A DNA stretch of 61,927 nucleotides from Streptomyces polyasparticus (GCF_014493765.1 NZ_JACTVJ010000008.1:1-61927), one strand, 5' to 3'; shown: positions 1-9,516, numbered from the stretch's first letter. Numbers and translations: made by a program. Notes: generated by a model from the letters alone, not told the origin.

Positions 1-1
1 C

Positions 2-925
2 TCAGCGGTCGGGCTCAGGGTCCTTCAGCCACTCGACGAGCTCCTTCGAGAAGGCCACGGGATCCTCTTCGTGCGGGAAGTGCCCCAGACCGTCGAACAG
101 GCGCCAGCGGTACGGCGCTTCGACGTACTCGCCCGAGCCCGCCGCGCTGCGCGTCCGCATCACCGGGTCGAGCGAGCCGTGCAGATGCAGCGTGGGCACC
201 CGCACCGGACGCTTCATCCGCCGGTTGAACTGGATCCCGTCGGGACGCGCCATCGACCGCACCATCCACCGGTACGGCTCGATCGAGCAGTGCGCCGTGG
301 ACGGAATGCTCATCGCCTTCTGATACGTGGCCACCGCCGCGTCCTCCGGAAGCCGCGGCCCCGACCAGTCGCGGATCAGCTCGCCGACCAACGCGCCGTC
401 GTCCGCGACCAGTTGGCGCTCGGGGAGCCAGGGCCGCTGAAAGCCCCAGATGTACGAGCCGGCCTTGGTCTGCCGTATGTCGCCGAGCATCGCCGAACGC
501 CAGCGCCGCGGATGCGGCATCGAGGAGACCGCGAGCCGGCGCACCAGCTTGGGCCGCATCACGGCCGCGGTCCACGCGAGGTATCCGCCGAGGTCATGAC
601 CGACGAGCGCGGCGTCGGGCTCGCCGAGGGACCGTACGACTCCGGTGATGTCGAGCGCGAGGTTCGCCGGGTCGTAGCCGCGCGGCGTACGGTCGCTGCC
701 GCCGACGCCCCGCAGATCCATCGCGACCGCGCGGAAGCCGGCCTCGGCGAGCGCGGGCAGCTGGTGGCGCCAGGTCCACCAGTACTGCGGGAAGCCGTGC
801 AGGAGCAGGACGAGCGGCCCGTCTCCCATCTCGGCGATATGGAAACGGGCCCCGTTCGCCGCGACGTCTCGGTGCGTCCAGGGGCCGTCCAGGCGTACTA
901 CCGATGTCGCGGAAGGGTCCGTCAT
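2..925 (-). CDS. alpha/beta-fold hydrolase, epoxide hydrolase-like
   Basis: Encodes 307 residues with an intact stop at the window edge. The alpha/beta-hydrolase fold is clear: oxyanion-hole motif HGFPQ near residue 44, nucleophile elbow VGHDLGG near 108, acid candidate in HGSLDP near 250, and terminal histidine in GLGHFPHEEDP near 280. An Asp rather than Ser at the elbow is typical of epoxide hydrolases and haloalkane dehalogenases, so hydrolysis through an Asp-ester intermediate is likely; the substrate is unknown. No signal peptide is seen, so it is cytoplasmic. The ATG overlaps the stop of the holin-like gene upstream (ATGA), so the two are probably translated together. Family is certain, substrate is not. 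Confidence 0.9.
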   Translation of the reverse strand: MTDPSATSVVRLDGPWTHRDVAANGARFHIAEMGDGPLVLLLHGFPQYWWTWRHQLPALAEAGFRAVAMDLRGVGGSDRTPRGYDPANLALDITGVVRSLGEPDAALVGHDLGGYLAWTAAVMRPKLVRRLAVSSMPHPRRWRSAMLGDIRQTKAGSYIWGFQRPWLPERQLVADDGALVGELIRDWSGPRLPEDAAVATYQKAMSIPSTAHCSIEPYRWMVRSMARPDGIQFNRRMKRPVRVPTLHLHGSLDPVMRTRSAAGSGEYVEAPYRWRLFDGLGHFPHEEDPVAFSKELVEWLKDPEPDR

Positions 926-1434
926 GAAGACGAGCGTGCCACAGGCTTGGCGTCCTCGACCGCGCGGGTGAGTTCACCCCTGGCCGAGGCGGTGACGGGA
1001 CGCGGATGCGGCTTGACGTTGCCGAGCACGGCGGCGGTCTCCTTGGCGGAGGCGGCGACCTTCTGGCGGCCTTCGTCCTTCTGGGCCTTCTTGAACAAGA
1101 TCCATGCGACGAGGCCGAGGAGGAGGGTGAGCGCCACGCTCGCGGCGAAGGAGAGCAGGAAGCACCAGGCGAGATTCCAGCCGCCGCTGCCGTTGAACCC
1201 GCCGGTCCAACTGTTGATCCCGTACGCGAGCGCGAAGCTCAGCATCGGCAGGGAGAAGATGAACACGGCCACGGCGACGAAGGCCACGAGGCTGCCGATG
1301 CCCCCTCGCGTCACGTCCTTGCGCAACTGCGCCTTCGCCAGCGCGATCTCATCATGGATCAGCGCCGACATCTCGCTGGTAGCCGAGGCGACCAGCTGCC
1401 CCAGGCTGCGGTCGCCGTCAACGGCGTCGCTCAT
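922..1434 (-). CDS. phage-holin-superfamily (PF07332-like) small membrane protein
   Basis: Encodes 170 residues from ATG 1434, chosen because a GAGGGAG ribosome site lies just upstream. An upstream in-frame ATG at 1464 has no such site and falls in a tandem repeat. The N-terminal cytoplasmic helix is followed by two strong membrane segments, around residues 48-70 and 85-107. The tail is charged. This matches the actinobacterial holin superfamily III proteins, which are chromosomal housekeeping membrane proteins rather than phage lysis genes; function is unknown. It overlaps the downstream hydrolase by four bases. Confidence 0.82.
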   Translation of the reverse strand: MSDAVDGDRSLGQLVASATSEMSALIHDEIALAKAQLRKDVTRGGIGSLVAFVAVAVFIFSLPMLSFALAYGINSWTGGFNGSGGWNLAWCFLLSFAASVALTLLLGLVAWILFKKAQKDEGRQKVAASAKETAAVLGNVKPHPRPVTASARGELTRAVEDAKPVARSSS

Positions 1435-1463
1435 CGCGGTCTCCCTCTTCAGATCTGGCGTCA

Positions 1464-1503
1464 CGGCAGTACGGCAGTACGGCAGTACAGCAGTACGGCA
1501 ATG
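1464..1503. repeat. 8-bp tandem repeat (cggcagta), about 4.6 copies
   Basis: Three perfect copies of cggcagta at 1464-1487, a one-mismatch copy at 1488-1495 (cagcagta) and a partial copy. It lies between the decayed end of the DUF6584 gene and the holin-like gene. It is the shortest-unit member of the gene-end repeat set in this window. Confidence 0.9.
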
Positions 1504-1508
1504 TCAGA

Positions 1509-1780
1509 TCATGCCGGACTGCCGGACTTTCTGCTTCGCCTGGGGTCCGCCGGGACCACCAAGGCCGCGGTCTCCTCGGGGTCCCGGTCGGCCTCCAGGT
1601 ATATCCACCGCCCGGCCTCCGCCGGTCCCCGTACAGGCGGTATAACTCGGCCAGGCGGCGCCGTACGGGCAGGTCCGCCGGGTAGGCGGCGACCAGGTCG
1701 CGCAGCCGTTGCCTGGCCACCGGCACCCGCCCGGTGGCCAGATCCGCGTCCGCCCGGGCCAGCGTCTCGTCCACACTCAT
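1509..1780 (-). pseudogene. DUF6584-family gene remnant, frameshifted and truncated
   Basis: From ATG 1780 the first 50 or so residues read as a clean DUF6584 N-terminus (MSVDETLARADADLATGRVP, then a helical LAELYRLYGD stretch). After YGD, near 1630, the family-like continuation (AGRWIYLEADRDPEETAA) is found only one frame away, implying a single-base deletion. Even the restored frame stops at 1509, far short of the length I expect for the family (150 residues or more), and runs into a tandem repeat. The start overlaps the nhaA stop (ATGA), so it was once translationally coupled. Function of the family is unknown. A sequencing error could explain the shift but not the missing C-terminal half. 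Confidence 0.72.
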
Positions 1781-3210
1781 CAGGAGCGACGTGCCGGGCC
1801 GGTGTCCTCGCCGCTTCCCGCGGGGCTCAGTTCGGCGCTTCGTGCGGCGCTCGCCTCGGCGAGACGGCGGTGTTCGGCGGCCTTCTTCTCGTAGATCGCG
1901 GCCATCCGCAGGTGGTACTCGGGGTTGTCCTGCTCGTAGATGTCCGGGATCCCGTCGAGGTCCTCGTCGCGCTCCTCGTCCTCGACCATCGCGCGGTACT
2001 TGGCGTTCCGCAGCTTGAGCAGCACCGTCGCGAGTACGGCAGCGATCAGCGAGCCGAGCAGGACGGCCGCCTTGACCTCGGCCATCATCGCCGTGTCGTC
2101 CTTGAAGGCGAGTTCGCCGATGAGCAGCGAGACCGTGAAGCCGATCCCGGCGAGCGACGCGACCGCGAACACATCGGGCCAGGCCAGCTCGTCGCTGAGT
2201 TCGGCCCGGGTGAAGCGGGCCGCGAGCCATGTACCGCCGAAGATGCCCACCGTCTTGCCGACCACGAGACCGAGCACCACACCGAGCGTCTCGGGCTGCG
2301 TGAACACATCGCCGATCGCCTTGCCGGAGACCGAGACTCCCGCCGAGAACAGGGCGAACAGCGGCACCGCGAGCCCGGCCGACAGGGGCCGTACGAGGTG
2401 CTCGATGTGCTCGCCGGGGGAGTGCTGCTCGTCGTCCTTGCGGCTGCAGCGCAGCATCAGGCCCATCGCGACACCGGCGATGGTGGCGTGCACGCCGCTG
2501 TTGTACATCAGGCCCCAGATCACCAGGGCGAGCGGGATGTAGATGTACCAGCCGCGTACGCCCTTGCGGAGGAGCAGCCAGAAGACGGCGAGGCCGACGA
2601 CGGCGCCGCCGAGTGCGGCGAAGTTCAGGGAGTCCGTGAAGAAGACCGCGATGATCATGATCGCGAAGAGGTCGTCGACCACGGCGAGGGTGAGCAGGAA
2701 GGCGCGCAGCGCGGACGGCAGCGAGGTGCCGATCACGGCGAGTACGGCGAGGGCGAACGCGATGTCGGTCGCGGTCGGTACGGCCCAGCCCTTCAGCGAC
2801 CCGTCGCCCGTGACGTTGGTCAGGACGTACACGAGCGCGGGCACGATCATTCCGCACAGCGCCGCGACGACCGGAAGGATCGCGGCCTTGGGGTCGCGCA
2901 GATCGCCGGCCACCAGCTCACGCTTGAGCTCGATACCGGCCACGAAGAAGAAGATCGCGAGCAGTCCGTCGGCGGCCCAGTGCTGGATCGAGAGGTCCAG
3001 GCCGAGCGAGGCGGGGCCTATGTGGAAGTCGCGCACCGAGGCGTAGCTGTCGCTGAGCGGGGTGTTCGCCCAGACCAGGGCGACGATGGCGGCGATGAGC
3101 AGCAGCACGCCGCCGACGGTCTCGGTCCGCAGCGCGTCCGCGATGAAGGTCCGCTCGGGCAGGGAGAGCCTGCCGAGTACCTTGCGGTTGTTCTTGTTGG
3201 GCGCGGCCAC
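1780..3210 (-). CDS. nhaA: Na+/H+ antiporter NhaA
   Basis: Encodes 476 residues from GTG 3210, preceded by GGAGG; an upstream ATG would add a Cys-containing stretch with no ribosome site. Membrane antiporter that exchanges Na+ for H+ for pH and salt homeostasis. Typical NhaA blocks are present: FFFVAGIELKREL near residue 85, the paired-Asp motif in AVVDDLFAI near 180 (transport site), and ATDIAFALAV near 155. About twelve hydrophobic helices. The C-terminal tail of about 60 residues (DEDLDGIPDIYEQDNPEYH onward) is hydrophilic and acidic, longer than in E. coli NhaA, and seen in actinobacterial forms. The stop overlaps the start of the DUF6584 remnant. Confidence 0.95.
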   Translation of the reverse strand: MAAPNKNNRKVLGRLSLPERTFIADALRTETVGGVLLLIAAIVALVWANTPLSDSYASVRDFHIGPASLGLDLSIQHWAADGLLAIFFFVAGIELKRELVAGDLRDPKAAILPVVAALCGMIVPALVYVLTNVTGDGSLKGWAVPTATDIAFALAVLAVIGTSLPSALRAFLLTLAVVDDLFAIMIIAVFFTDSLNFAALGGAVVGLAVFWLLLRKGVRGWYIYIPLALVIWGLMYNSGVHATIAGVAMGLMLRCSRKDDEQHSPGEHIEHLVRPLSAGLAVPLFALFSAGVSVSGKAIGDVFTQPETLGVVLGLVVGKTVGIFGGTWLAARFTRAELSDELAWPDVFAVASLAGIGFTVSLLIGELAFKDDTAMMAEVKAAVLLGSLIAAVLATVLLKLRNAKYRAMVEDEERDEDLDGIPDIYEQDNPEYHLRMAAIYEKKAAEHRRLAEASAARSAELSPAGSGEDTGPARRS

Positions 3211-3353
3211 GGGGAGACCTCCGGGTCGGTACGGCACGACGGATCGCGAAATGCAGTCGCCGACCAGACTTCCCGGCACACCCTGTGGAACTTTTCGCAT
3301 CACCTTACAGGGCGCCCACAGGGACGAATCTGGCGATCTTCACTTTACGTACG

Positions 3354-3388
3354 AAAAGGGCACCCGGCGCGTTGCCGGGTGCCCTTCG
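3354..3388 (-). terminator. intrinsic terminator of acs
   Basis: Perfect 11-bp stem gggcacccggc / gccgggtgccc (3358-3368 and 3374-3384) with a 5-base loop. On the minus strand it is followed by cttttcg, a short U-run. It lies 25 bp beyond the acs stop and ahead of nhaA. Confidence 0.85.
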
Positions 3389-3408
3389 TGTACGCAGCGC
3401 TACGGGGG

Positions 3409-5370
3409 TCAGTCCTCCGAGCCCGCCGAGGGGAGCTTGGTCTGGATGAGGTCCATCACGGAGGAGTCGGTGAGTGTGGTGACATCACCGAGCTCACGGT
3501 TCTCCGCCACGTCCCGCAGAAGACGCCGCATGATCTTGCCGGAGCGGGTCTTCGGCAGCTCGGCCACCGGCAGGATCCGCTTGGGCTTGGCGATCGGGCC
3601 GAGGGTGGCACCGACGTGGTTGCGGAGGTCCGCGACGAGGCCCTCGGCCTCCGCGTCGGCCGAACCCCGCAGGATCACGAAGGCCACGATCGCCTGTCCG
3701 GTGGTCTCGTCGGCCGCGCCCACGACCGCCGCCTCGGCGACCGACGGGTGCGAGACGAGCGCGGACTCGACCTCCGTGGTGGAGATGTTGTGACCCGACA
3801 CCAGCATCACGTCGTCCACGCGGCCGAGCAGCCAGATGTCGCCGTCGTCGTCCTTCTTGGCGCCGTCGCCGGCGAAGTACTTGCCCTCGAAGCGCGACCA
3901 GTACGTGTCGATGAACCGCTGGTCGTCGCCCCAGATGGTGCGCAGCATCGACGGCCACGGCTCGGTGAGGACCAGGTAGCCACCGCCGCCGTTGGGGACC
4001 TCGTTCGCCTCGTCGTCCACGACGGTGGCGGAGATGCCCGGCAGCGGGGTCTGGGCGGAGCCCGGCTTGGTCTCGGTGACGCCCGGCAGTGGCGAGATCA
4101 TCATCGCGCCGGTCTCGGTCTGCCACCAGGTGTCCACGATCGGGGTGCGGTCGCCGCCGATGTTCTTGCGGTACCAGACCCAGGCCTCGGGGTTGATCGG
4201 CTCACCGACGGAGCCGAGGACCCGCAGGCTGGTGAGATCGAACTTCGCGGGGATGTCGTCGCCCCACTTCATGAACGTCCGGATCGCGGTGGGCGCGGTG
4301 TAGAGGATCGTGACGCCGTACTTCTGCACGATCTCCCAGAACCGGCCCTGGTGCGGGGTGTCCGGGGTGCCCTCGTACATGACCTGCGTGGCACCGTTCG
4401 CCAGCGGCCCGTAGACGATGTACGAGTGGCCGGTGACCCAGCCGACGTCGGCGGTGCACCAGTAGACATCGGTCTCCGGCTTGAGGTCGAAGACGGCGTG
4501 GTGCGTGTACGCGGCCTGCGTGAGGTAGCCGCCGGAGGTGTGCAGGATGCCCTTCGGCTTACCCGTCGTCCCCGAGGTGTAGAGGATGAACAGCGGGTGC
4601 TCGGCGTCGAAGGCCTCGGGGGTGTGCTCGGCGGACTGGCCGTCGACCAGCTCGTGCCACCACACGTCGCGGCCCTCGGTCCAGGAGATGTCCTCCTGGC
4701 CGGTGCGGCGCACGACGAGTACGTGCTCGACGCCCGCGCCCTTCTCGATCGCCGCGTCCACGGCCGGCTTCAGCGCGGAGGGCTTGCCCCTGCGGTAGCC
4801 GCCGTCGGAGGTGATGACGACCTTGGCGTCCGCGTCCTGGATACGGGTGGCGAGCGCGTCGGCCGAGAAGCCGCCGAAGACCACCGAGTGGGCGGCGCCG
4901 ATCCGGGCGCAGGCCAGCATCGCGACCGCGGTCTCCGGGATCATCGGCATGTAGATCGCGACGCGGTCGCCCTTTTCCACACCCAGCTCGGTGAGGGCGT
5001 TGGCCGCCTTGGAGACCTCGTCCTTGAGCTCGGCGTAGGTGATCGCGCGGCTGTCGCCCGGCTCGCCCTCGAAGTGGATGGCGACGCGGTCGCCGTTGCC
5101 GGCCTCCACGTGGCGGTCGACGCAGTTGTACGCGACGTTCAGCTTGCCGTCGGCGAACCACTTCGCGAAGGGCGGGTTCGACCAGTCGAGGGTCTCGGTC
5201 GGCTCGGTCGCCCAGCTCAGCCGGCGCGCCTGCTCGGCCCAGAAGCCCAGCCGGTCGGCCTTGGCCCGCTCGTACGCCTCCGCGGTGACGTTGGCGTTCG
5301 CGGCCAGGTCGGCGGGCGGCGCGAACCTGCGCTCTTCCTTGAGCAGGTTGGCCAAGGATTCGTTGCTCAC
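3409..5370 (-). CDS. acs: acetyl-CoA synthetase (AMP-forming)
   Basis: Encodes 653 residues from GTG 5370, preceded by GGGAGA; this length is the family norm. Converts acetate, ATP and CoA to acetyl-CoA, AMP and PPi in the cytoplasm. Seen: nucleotide-binding loop [11 protein letters not shown] near residue 265, the tryptophan-rich WWQTETG motif near 415, the [16 protein letters not shown] hinge, and the C-terminal [11 protein letters not shown] motif whose Lys is the usual acetylation site that silences the enzyme. The neighbours nhaA and the transporter-carbonic anhydrase gene are on the same strand but separated by hairpins, so it is probably transcribed alone. Confidence 0.97.
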   Translation of the reverse strand: MSNESLANLLKEERRFAPPADLAANANVTAEAYERAKADRLGFWAEQARRLSWATEPTETLDWSNPPFAKWFADGKLNVAYNCVDRHVEAGNGDRVAIHFEGEPGDSRAITYAELKDEVSKAANALTELGVEKGDRVAIYMPMIPETAVAMLACARIGAAHSVVFGGFSADALATRIQDADAKVVITSDGGYRRGKPSALKPAVDAAIEKGAGVEHVLVVRRTGQEDISWTEGRDVWWHELVDGQSAEHTPEAFDAEHPLFILYTSGTTGKPKGILHTSGGYLTQAAYTHHAVFDLKPETDVYWCTADVGWVTGHSYIVYGPLANGATQVMYEGTPDTPHQGRFWEIVQKYGVTILYTAPTAIRTFMKWGDDIPAKFDLTSLRVLGSVGEPINPEAWVWYRKNIGGDRTPIVDTWWQTETGAMMISPLPGVTETKPGSAQTPLPGISATVVDDEANEVPNGGGGYLVLTEPWPSMLRTIWGDDQRFIDTYWSRFEGKYFAGDGAKKDDDGDIWLLGRVDDVMLVSGHNISTTEVESALVSHPSVAEAAVVGAADETTGQAIVAFVILRGSADAEAEGLVADLRNHVGATLGPIAKPKRILPVAELPKTRSGKIMRRLLRDVAENRELGDVTTLTDSSVMDLIQTKLPSAGSED

Positions 5371-5478
5371 GACATCTCCCTTTCCCAGGGTGGGTGTCCG
5401 TTGTGTCCCAGGCCACAGCTCATCAGACGGACCCTGCCGGTGACAAGGGCCTACGGCTGATTGGTTTAGACCTGTGTG

Positions 5479-5511
5479 AGGGTGTGGCCCCATGCACTGG
5501 AGCCACACCCT
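5479..5511 (-). terminator. hairpin after the SulP-carbonic anhydrase gene
   Basis: Perfect 10-bp stem agggtgtggc / gccacaccct (5479-5488, 5502-5511), 13-base loop, no U-run. It lies 45 bp past the stop at 5557 and about 110 bp ahead of the acs start, so it probably separates the two transcripts. Confidence 0.6.
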
Positions 5512-5556
5512 GGCACGTACGGGAAAGGGATTCGGTTCAACCGCGCCCGGCGGCGG

Positions 5557-7890
5557 CTATCGGCCCGCCGTCGTGGTCACGGCCTGCGGTGATGCCTCCT
5601 GGACCTCGGCCACCCGGTCGAAGAGCCGCTCGGGCTCGGCGAGCAGATAGGCCTGCGCCTCGCCCACGTGGAAGTACATCCCGTGCAGGGCGAGCCGGCC
5701 CTCCTCGATGCCCCGGGCCACCGCGGGATGCGCCCGCAGATGCTCCAGCTGCTGCACCACATTGGTCAGGCAGAGCTGCTCGACCGCGTCGGCCGGCGCC
5801 CGCCCCGCGAGCCGCGCCCAGGCGTGCTCCTTGCCCGCCATCCGCTCCAGGCTCGGCCGCCCGTGCTTCAGCCAGCGCCGCAGCGGTGAATCGGCCTGAT
5901 CCGGCGGGGTGTTGAGCAGGGCCTGCATGGCCCCGCAGCCGGAGTGCCCGCAGACGGTGATCGACTGCACCCGCAGCACGTCCACGGCGTACTCGATCGC
6001 CGCGGCCACAGAGTCGTCCCCGCTCTCGGCCCCGGGCAGCGGCACGAGATTGCCCACATTGCGGACGACGAAGAGGTCGCCGGGACCGCTCGACGTGATC
6101 ATCGACGTGACGAGCCGGGAGTCCGCGCAGGTCAGGAAGAGCTGCTGCGGCCGCTGCCCCTCGCGTGCCAGCCGGGCGAGCTCGCTGCGCACGAGCGGAG
6201 CCGTGTTGCGCTGGAACGCGCTGATGCCGCTGGCCAGTTGACGCGTCCCGTGGTCGGCCGTCCGCTCGGGCGTGCAGCTGTGGTTGCGCCACGGGGTCCA
6301 GGGCCCGCAGCACGAGTGGTCGTTCCCGTCCTGTCGCGCGGGAGCGGCGAGCGGCCCGGAACGCCCGGTGAGCTCCGCCTTTCCGCCGCGCGCGGCATGC
6401 GCGTCCTGCCAGTCCTGCAGGGTCTCGAACGCGGCGTGGTCCATGAACGACCCGTCGATCTCCACCACCGCCTCGGACCCGGGTGGCACCTGGTGCAGCG
6501 CCCGCGTCAGCCGCGGCACGGCGAGGAAGGTCAACTGGCCGCGGATCCGCACATGGTGGACGCCCGCCCGCTCCTCGTACGTGATCCTCGTACGGGCGAG
6601 CCGGTGCAGCGCGACCCCGACGGCCACCGCGATGCCGACGGCCACGCCTTCGAGCACGCCGAAGAAGACGACCCCGACCGTGGTCACCGCGTACACCAGG
6701 ACCTCGCGATGGCGGGTCACGCTGCGGATGTGGTTGATCGAGACCATCTGGATGCCGATCGCCATCACCAGGGCGGCGAGGGCGGCCAGCGGGATCAGAT
6801 CGAGCACCGGCACGAGCAGCAGCGCCGCGATGATGATCCACAGGCCGTGCAACATCGTGGAGTTGCGGCTGACGGCACCCGCCCGGACGTTTGCCGTGCT
6901 GCGCACCGCGACACCGGTGATCGGCAGCCCGCCGAGCGAACCCGAGACGATGTTCGCCATGCCCTGTCCGCGCAGCTCGCGGTCGAGGTCCGCACGCGGT
7001 ACGGGCATCGCGTCCCTGCGCGCGGAGGCCAGCTTGTCGGTGGCGACCGCGGAGAGCAGCGACTCGACACTGCCGACCAGGGTGATCGTCAACACCGCTG
7101 CGATCAGGCCGAGTACGGGCCCCTCGGGCAGTCCGACCAGCGCGTGGTTGCTCCACGACGGCAGGTCGACCCGCGGCAGGTCCAGCCCGCCGAACGCGGC
7201 CGCGGCGGTGGCGGCGGCGACCGCGGCGAGCGCCGCGGGAATCTTCCGCAGCCCCCGCCCGAAGGCGCCGGGGATACGGGGCCACGCGAGCAGCACGACG
7301 AGGGTGAGCGCACTCATCGACAGCGCGGCGGGGTGGATGTCCGCCAACTGGCTCGGCAGCTCACGGACGTTGTCGACCACCGAGCTGTGCGGCGAGCCGC
7401 CGAGCACGATGTGCAGCTGGGCCACGGCGATGGTGATGCCGATACCGGCCAGCATGCCGTGCACGATCGCGGGGCTCACGGCGAGCGCGGAACGGGCCAC
7501 GCGCAGATACGCCAGGCCCAGCTGGGCCAGACCCGCCATGACGGTGATGGCGCAGGTGGTGCGCCAGCCGTACTGCTGGATCAAGTCGGCGGTGACCACG
7601 GTGAGTCCGGCCGCGGGGCCCGACACCTGGAGCGGCGATCCGCCGAAGCGGCCGGCCACGAGACCGCCGACGGCGGCGGCCACCAGACCCGCCTGGAGCG
7701 GGGCGCCGGTAGCGAGGGCGATGCCGAGAGACAGCGGCAGCGCGATCAGGAACACGGAGATCGAGGCGGACACATCGGCGCCCGCCAGGTGGAACCGGCG
7801 GCGGCGTGCCGTCTTCGGCGGACCGTGCGGTCCACCGTCCTCCGGGTCCGGCGAAGAGCTGTCGGTACGGGTGGGGACATAGGCAGACAT
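5557..7890 (-). CDS. SulP-family anion transporter fused to beta-carbonic anhydrase
   Basis: Encodes 777 residues from ATG 7890 with GGAGGAGA upstream. Three parts are visible. Residues about 35-430 form a SulP/SLC26 membrane domain with a dozen helices (family-like IALPLSLGIALATGAP near 48; SLGGLPITGVAVRSTANVR near 320). Residues about 440-530 form a STAS-like domain. Residues about 560-760 form a beta-carbonic anhydrase with zinc ligands in CADSR and CGHSGCG. The likely role is bicarbonate (or another anion) uptake coupled to CO2/bicarbonate interconversion. A loop near residues 540-555 carries a CC and HSC cluster between STAS and enzyme. The same fusion exists in mycobacteria (Rv3273 type). 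Substrate inferred from the fusion only. Confidence 0.93.
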   Translation of the reverse strand: MSAYVPTRTDSSSPDPEDGGPHGPPKTARRRRFHLAGADVSASISVFLIALPLSLGIALATGAPLQAGLVAAAVGGLVAGRFGGSPLQVSGPAAGLTVVTADLIQQYGWRTTCAITVMAGLAQLGLAYLRVARSALAVSPAIVHGMLAGIGITIAVAQLHIVLGGSPHSSVVDNVRELPSQLADIHPAALSMSALTLVVLLAWPRIPGAFGRGLRKIPAALAAVAAATAAAAFGGLDLPRVDLPSWSNHALVGLPEGPVLGLIAAVLTITLVGSVESLLSAVATDKLASARRDAMPVPRADLDRELRGQGMANIVSGSLGGLPITGVAVRSTANVRAGAVSRNSTMLHGLWIIIAALLLVPVLDLIPLAALAALVMAIGIQMVSINHIRSVTRHREVLVYAVTTVGVVFFGVLEGVAVGIAVAVGVALHRLARTRITYEERAGVHHVRIRGQLTFLAVPRLTRALHQVPPGSEAVVEIDGSFMDHAAFETLQDWQDAHAARGGKAELTGRSGPLAAPARQDGNDHSCCGPWTPWRNHSCTPERTADHGTRQLASGISAFQRNTAPLVRSELARLAREGQRPQQLFLTCADSRLVTSMITSSGPGDLFVVRNVGNLVPLPGAESGDDSVAAAIEYAVDVLRVQSITVCGHSGCGAMQALLNTPPDQADSPLRRWLKHGRPSLERMAGKEHAWARLAGRAPADAVEQLCLTNVVQQLEHLRAHPAVARGIEEGRLALHGMYFHVGEAQAYLLAEPERLFDRVAEVQEASPQAVTTTAGR

Positions 7891-8066
7891 AGGTTCCCGT
7901 CTCCTCCGGGGCTACGCGGTCGCTAGGGGTCCCCCGATGCCATGGACGGGGGTGTTCGCGGCCGTGGGTCACGGCGTACAGCGGCGGGATCTTTCTCAAC
8001 TCTCGGTAAACGGATCGTAATGGAGAGTAAAGAGCTCGGCCGGATTATCGGGGCAAATGGGGTAAT

Positions 8067-8088
8067 CATTCACCTTCAAGAGTGAATG
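8067..8088. promoter_or_regulatory. inverted repeat in an AT-rich upstream region
   Basis: cattcac-N8-gtgaatg (8067-8073, 8082-8088) in the 300-bp gap between the divergent SulP gene and the deacetylase-like gene. The gap (7891-8191) is unusually AT-rich for this genome around 8015-8130 and holds no gene. Candidate operator for either gene; the binding protein is unknown. Confidence 0.4.
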
Positions 8089-8191
8089 AGTAAATTCATC
8101 GGCTTGTCATACCAATTCACCCTGCGTCGCATGCGACCTTGGCCGCGCCCCAACCCCGACCACCCGAGATCCGAAGGAAGTAGGTGGGCGC

Positions 8192-9502
8192 ATGGCCGCC
8201 ACCAAGAGGCTCGCCGCGTGCCTGGCCGCGAGCACGGCACTCGCCGTGGCGCTGGCCGGCTGTTCGAGCGGAGAGTCCGGCTCCGGCGAGAGCGTCAAGA
8301 AGGAGGGTGCCGGCGGTGCGCAGAACGCCCCGAAGGTCCCCGCGCCGGGCAGCGTGCTGCGCCCGATCGGCGACGGCTCGACCGCGTACACCGGAAGCCA
8401 GCCGAACCTCGCCGTGCCCGAGCGGCTCAAGCCGGGCCAGAAGCCCCCGCAGTTCGTGGTCTTCTCCTGGGACGGCGCGGGCGAGGACAGCCAGAAGCTC
8501 TTCTCGCACTTCCGCAAGGTCGCCAAGGCCAACAACGCGACCATGACGTACTTCCTCAGCGGCGTATACCTCCTGCCCGAGGACAAGAAGGAGCTGTACG
8601 AGCCGCCGCAGCACGCGGCAGGACGCTCGGACATCGGCTTCGGCGACGCCCAGGGGATCAAGGACACCGTGGAGCAGCTGCGCGGCGCCTGGCTCGAGGG
8701 CAACGAGATCGGCACCCACTTCAACGGCCACTTCTGCGGCAAGGGCGGCGGAGTCGGCGAGTGGTCGGTCGAGGAGTGGAAGCACGAGATCGCGGAGGCC
8801 AAGTCCTTCGTGAAGAACTGGAAGACCAACTCCGGTTCCATGAAGGCCGCTCCGCTCCCGTTCGACTACGACAAGGAACTGATCGGCGCCCGTACGCCCT
8901 GCCTGGAAGGGCAGAAGAACTTCACGCGGGCCGCACGCGAGCTCGGCTTCCGCTATGACACGAGCGGCGTGAACGACCAGGTCTGGCCCAAGAAGAAGCA
9001 GGGCCTGTGGGATCTGTCGATGCAGCTGGTGCCGGTGCCTGGGCGCAAGTTCGAGACGCTGACCATGGACTACAACTTCATGGTCAACCAGTCGGGTTCG
9101 ACGACGCAGGGCGACCCGTCCATGCACGAGTACTGGGGCGACCAGATGCGCGACGGCCTGCTCGCGGGCTTCGAGCGCGCGTACAACGGCAACCGCGCAC
9201 CGCTGATCATCGGCAACCACTTCGAGTCCTGGAACGGCGGCGCGTACATGCGCGCCATCGAGGAGACGATCGAGCGCGTCTGCACCAAGCGCGATGTCCG
9301 CTGTGTGTCCTTCCGCCAGCTGACGGACTGGCTGGACGCTCAGGACCCGCAGGTCCTGGAGAAGATGACCACGCTCAAGGTGGGCCAGGCGCCGCAGGAG
9401 GGCTGGGCCGCCTTCCTCTCGGGTCAGCAGCCCGCCCCCGCCCCGAAGGGCGTCCCGGGTGCACCGGCGGCGAAGCCGGCGGACCACGGAGCGGGCCACT
9501 GA
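8192..9502 (+). CDS. polysaccharide-deacetylase-like lipoprotein
   Basis: Encodes 436 residues. Lipoprotein signal peptide with lipobox LAGC (Cys 23), so anchored outside the cell membrane. The body resembles carbohydrate esterase family 4 (NodB fold): FSWDGAGEDS near residue 92 stands where the usual TFDDG metal motif lies, and IGTHFNGHF near 175 supplies the H-x3-H metal ligands. ARTPCLE and NHFESWNGGAY fit later motifs. Because the first motif is altered, true deacetylase activity is uncertain; a role in envelope glycan remodelling is inferred. The C-terminus is Pro/Ala-rich (QQPAPAPKGVPG). It is convergent with the ATPase gene, 14 bp between stops. Confidence 0.85.
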   Translation: MAATKRLAACLAASTALAVALAGCSSGESGSGESVKKEGAGGAQNAPKVPAPGSVLRPIGDGSTAYTGSQPNLAVPERLKPGQKPPQFVVFSWDGAGEDSQKLFSHFRKVAKANNATMTYFLSGVYLLPEDKKELYEPPQHAAGRSDIGFGDAQGIKDTVEQLRGAWLEGNEIGTHFNGHFCGKGGGVGEWSVEEWKHEIAEAKSFVKNWKTNSGSMKAAPLPFDYDKELIGARTPCLEGQKNFTRAARELGFRYDTSGVNDQVWPKKKQGLWDLSMQLVPVPGRKFETLTMDYNFMVNQSGSTTQGDPSMHEYWGDQMRDGLLAGFERAYNGNRAPLIIGNHFESWNGGAYMRAIEETIERVCTKRDVRCVSFRQLTDWLDAQDPQVLEKMTTLKVGQAPQEGWAAFLSGQQPAPAPKGVPGAPAAKPADHGAGH

Positions 9503-9516
9503 CGAAAGGGCGCTGC

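Noticed and set aside
922-1434. Prophage evidence from the holin-like gene
   Set aside because: This holin superfamily is a normal chromosomal gene in streptomycetes, and no other phage genes are present.
1006-5460. Very long plus-strand open frame (about 1480 codons)
   Set aside because: It is antisense to nhaA, acs and others; composition is the Arg/Asp/Gly/His-rich pattern of a shadow frame in GC-rich DNA, with no family features.
5944-7926. Long plus-strand frame opposite the SulP gene
   Set aside because: Shadow of the SulP-carbonic anhydrase gene; the real gene has all the family motifs.
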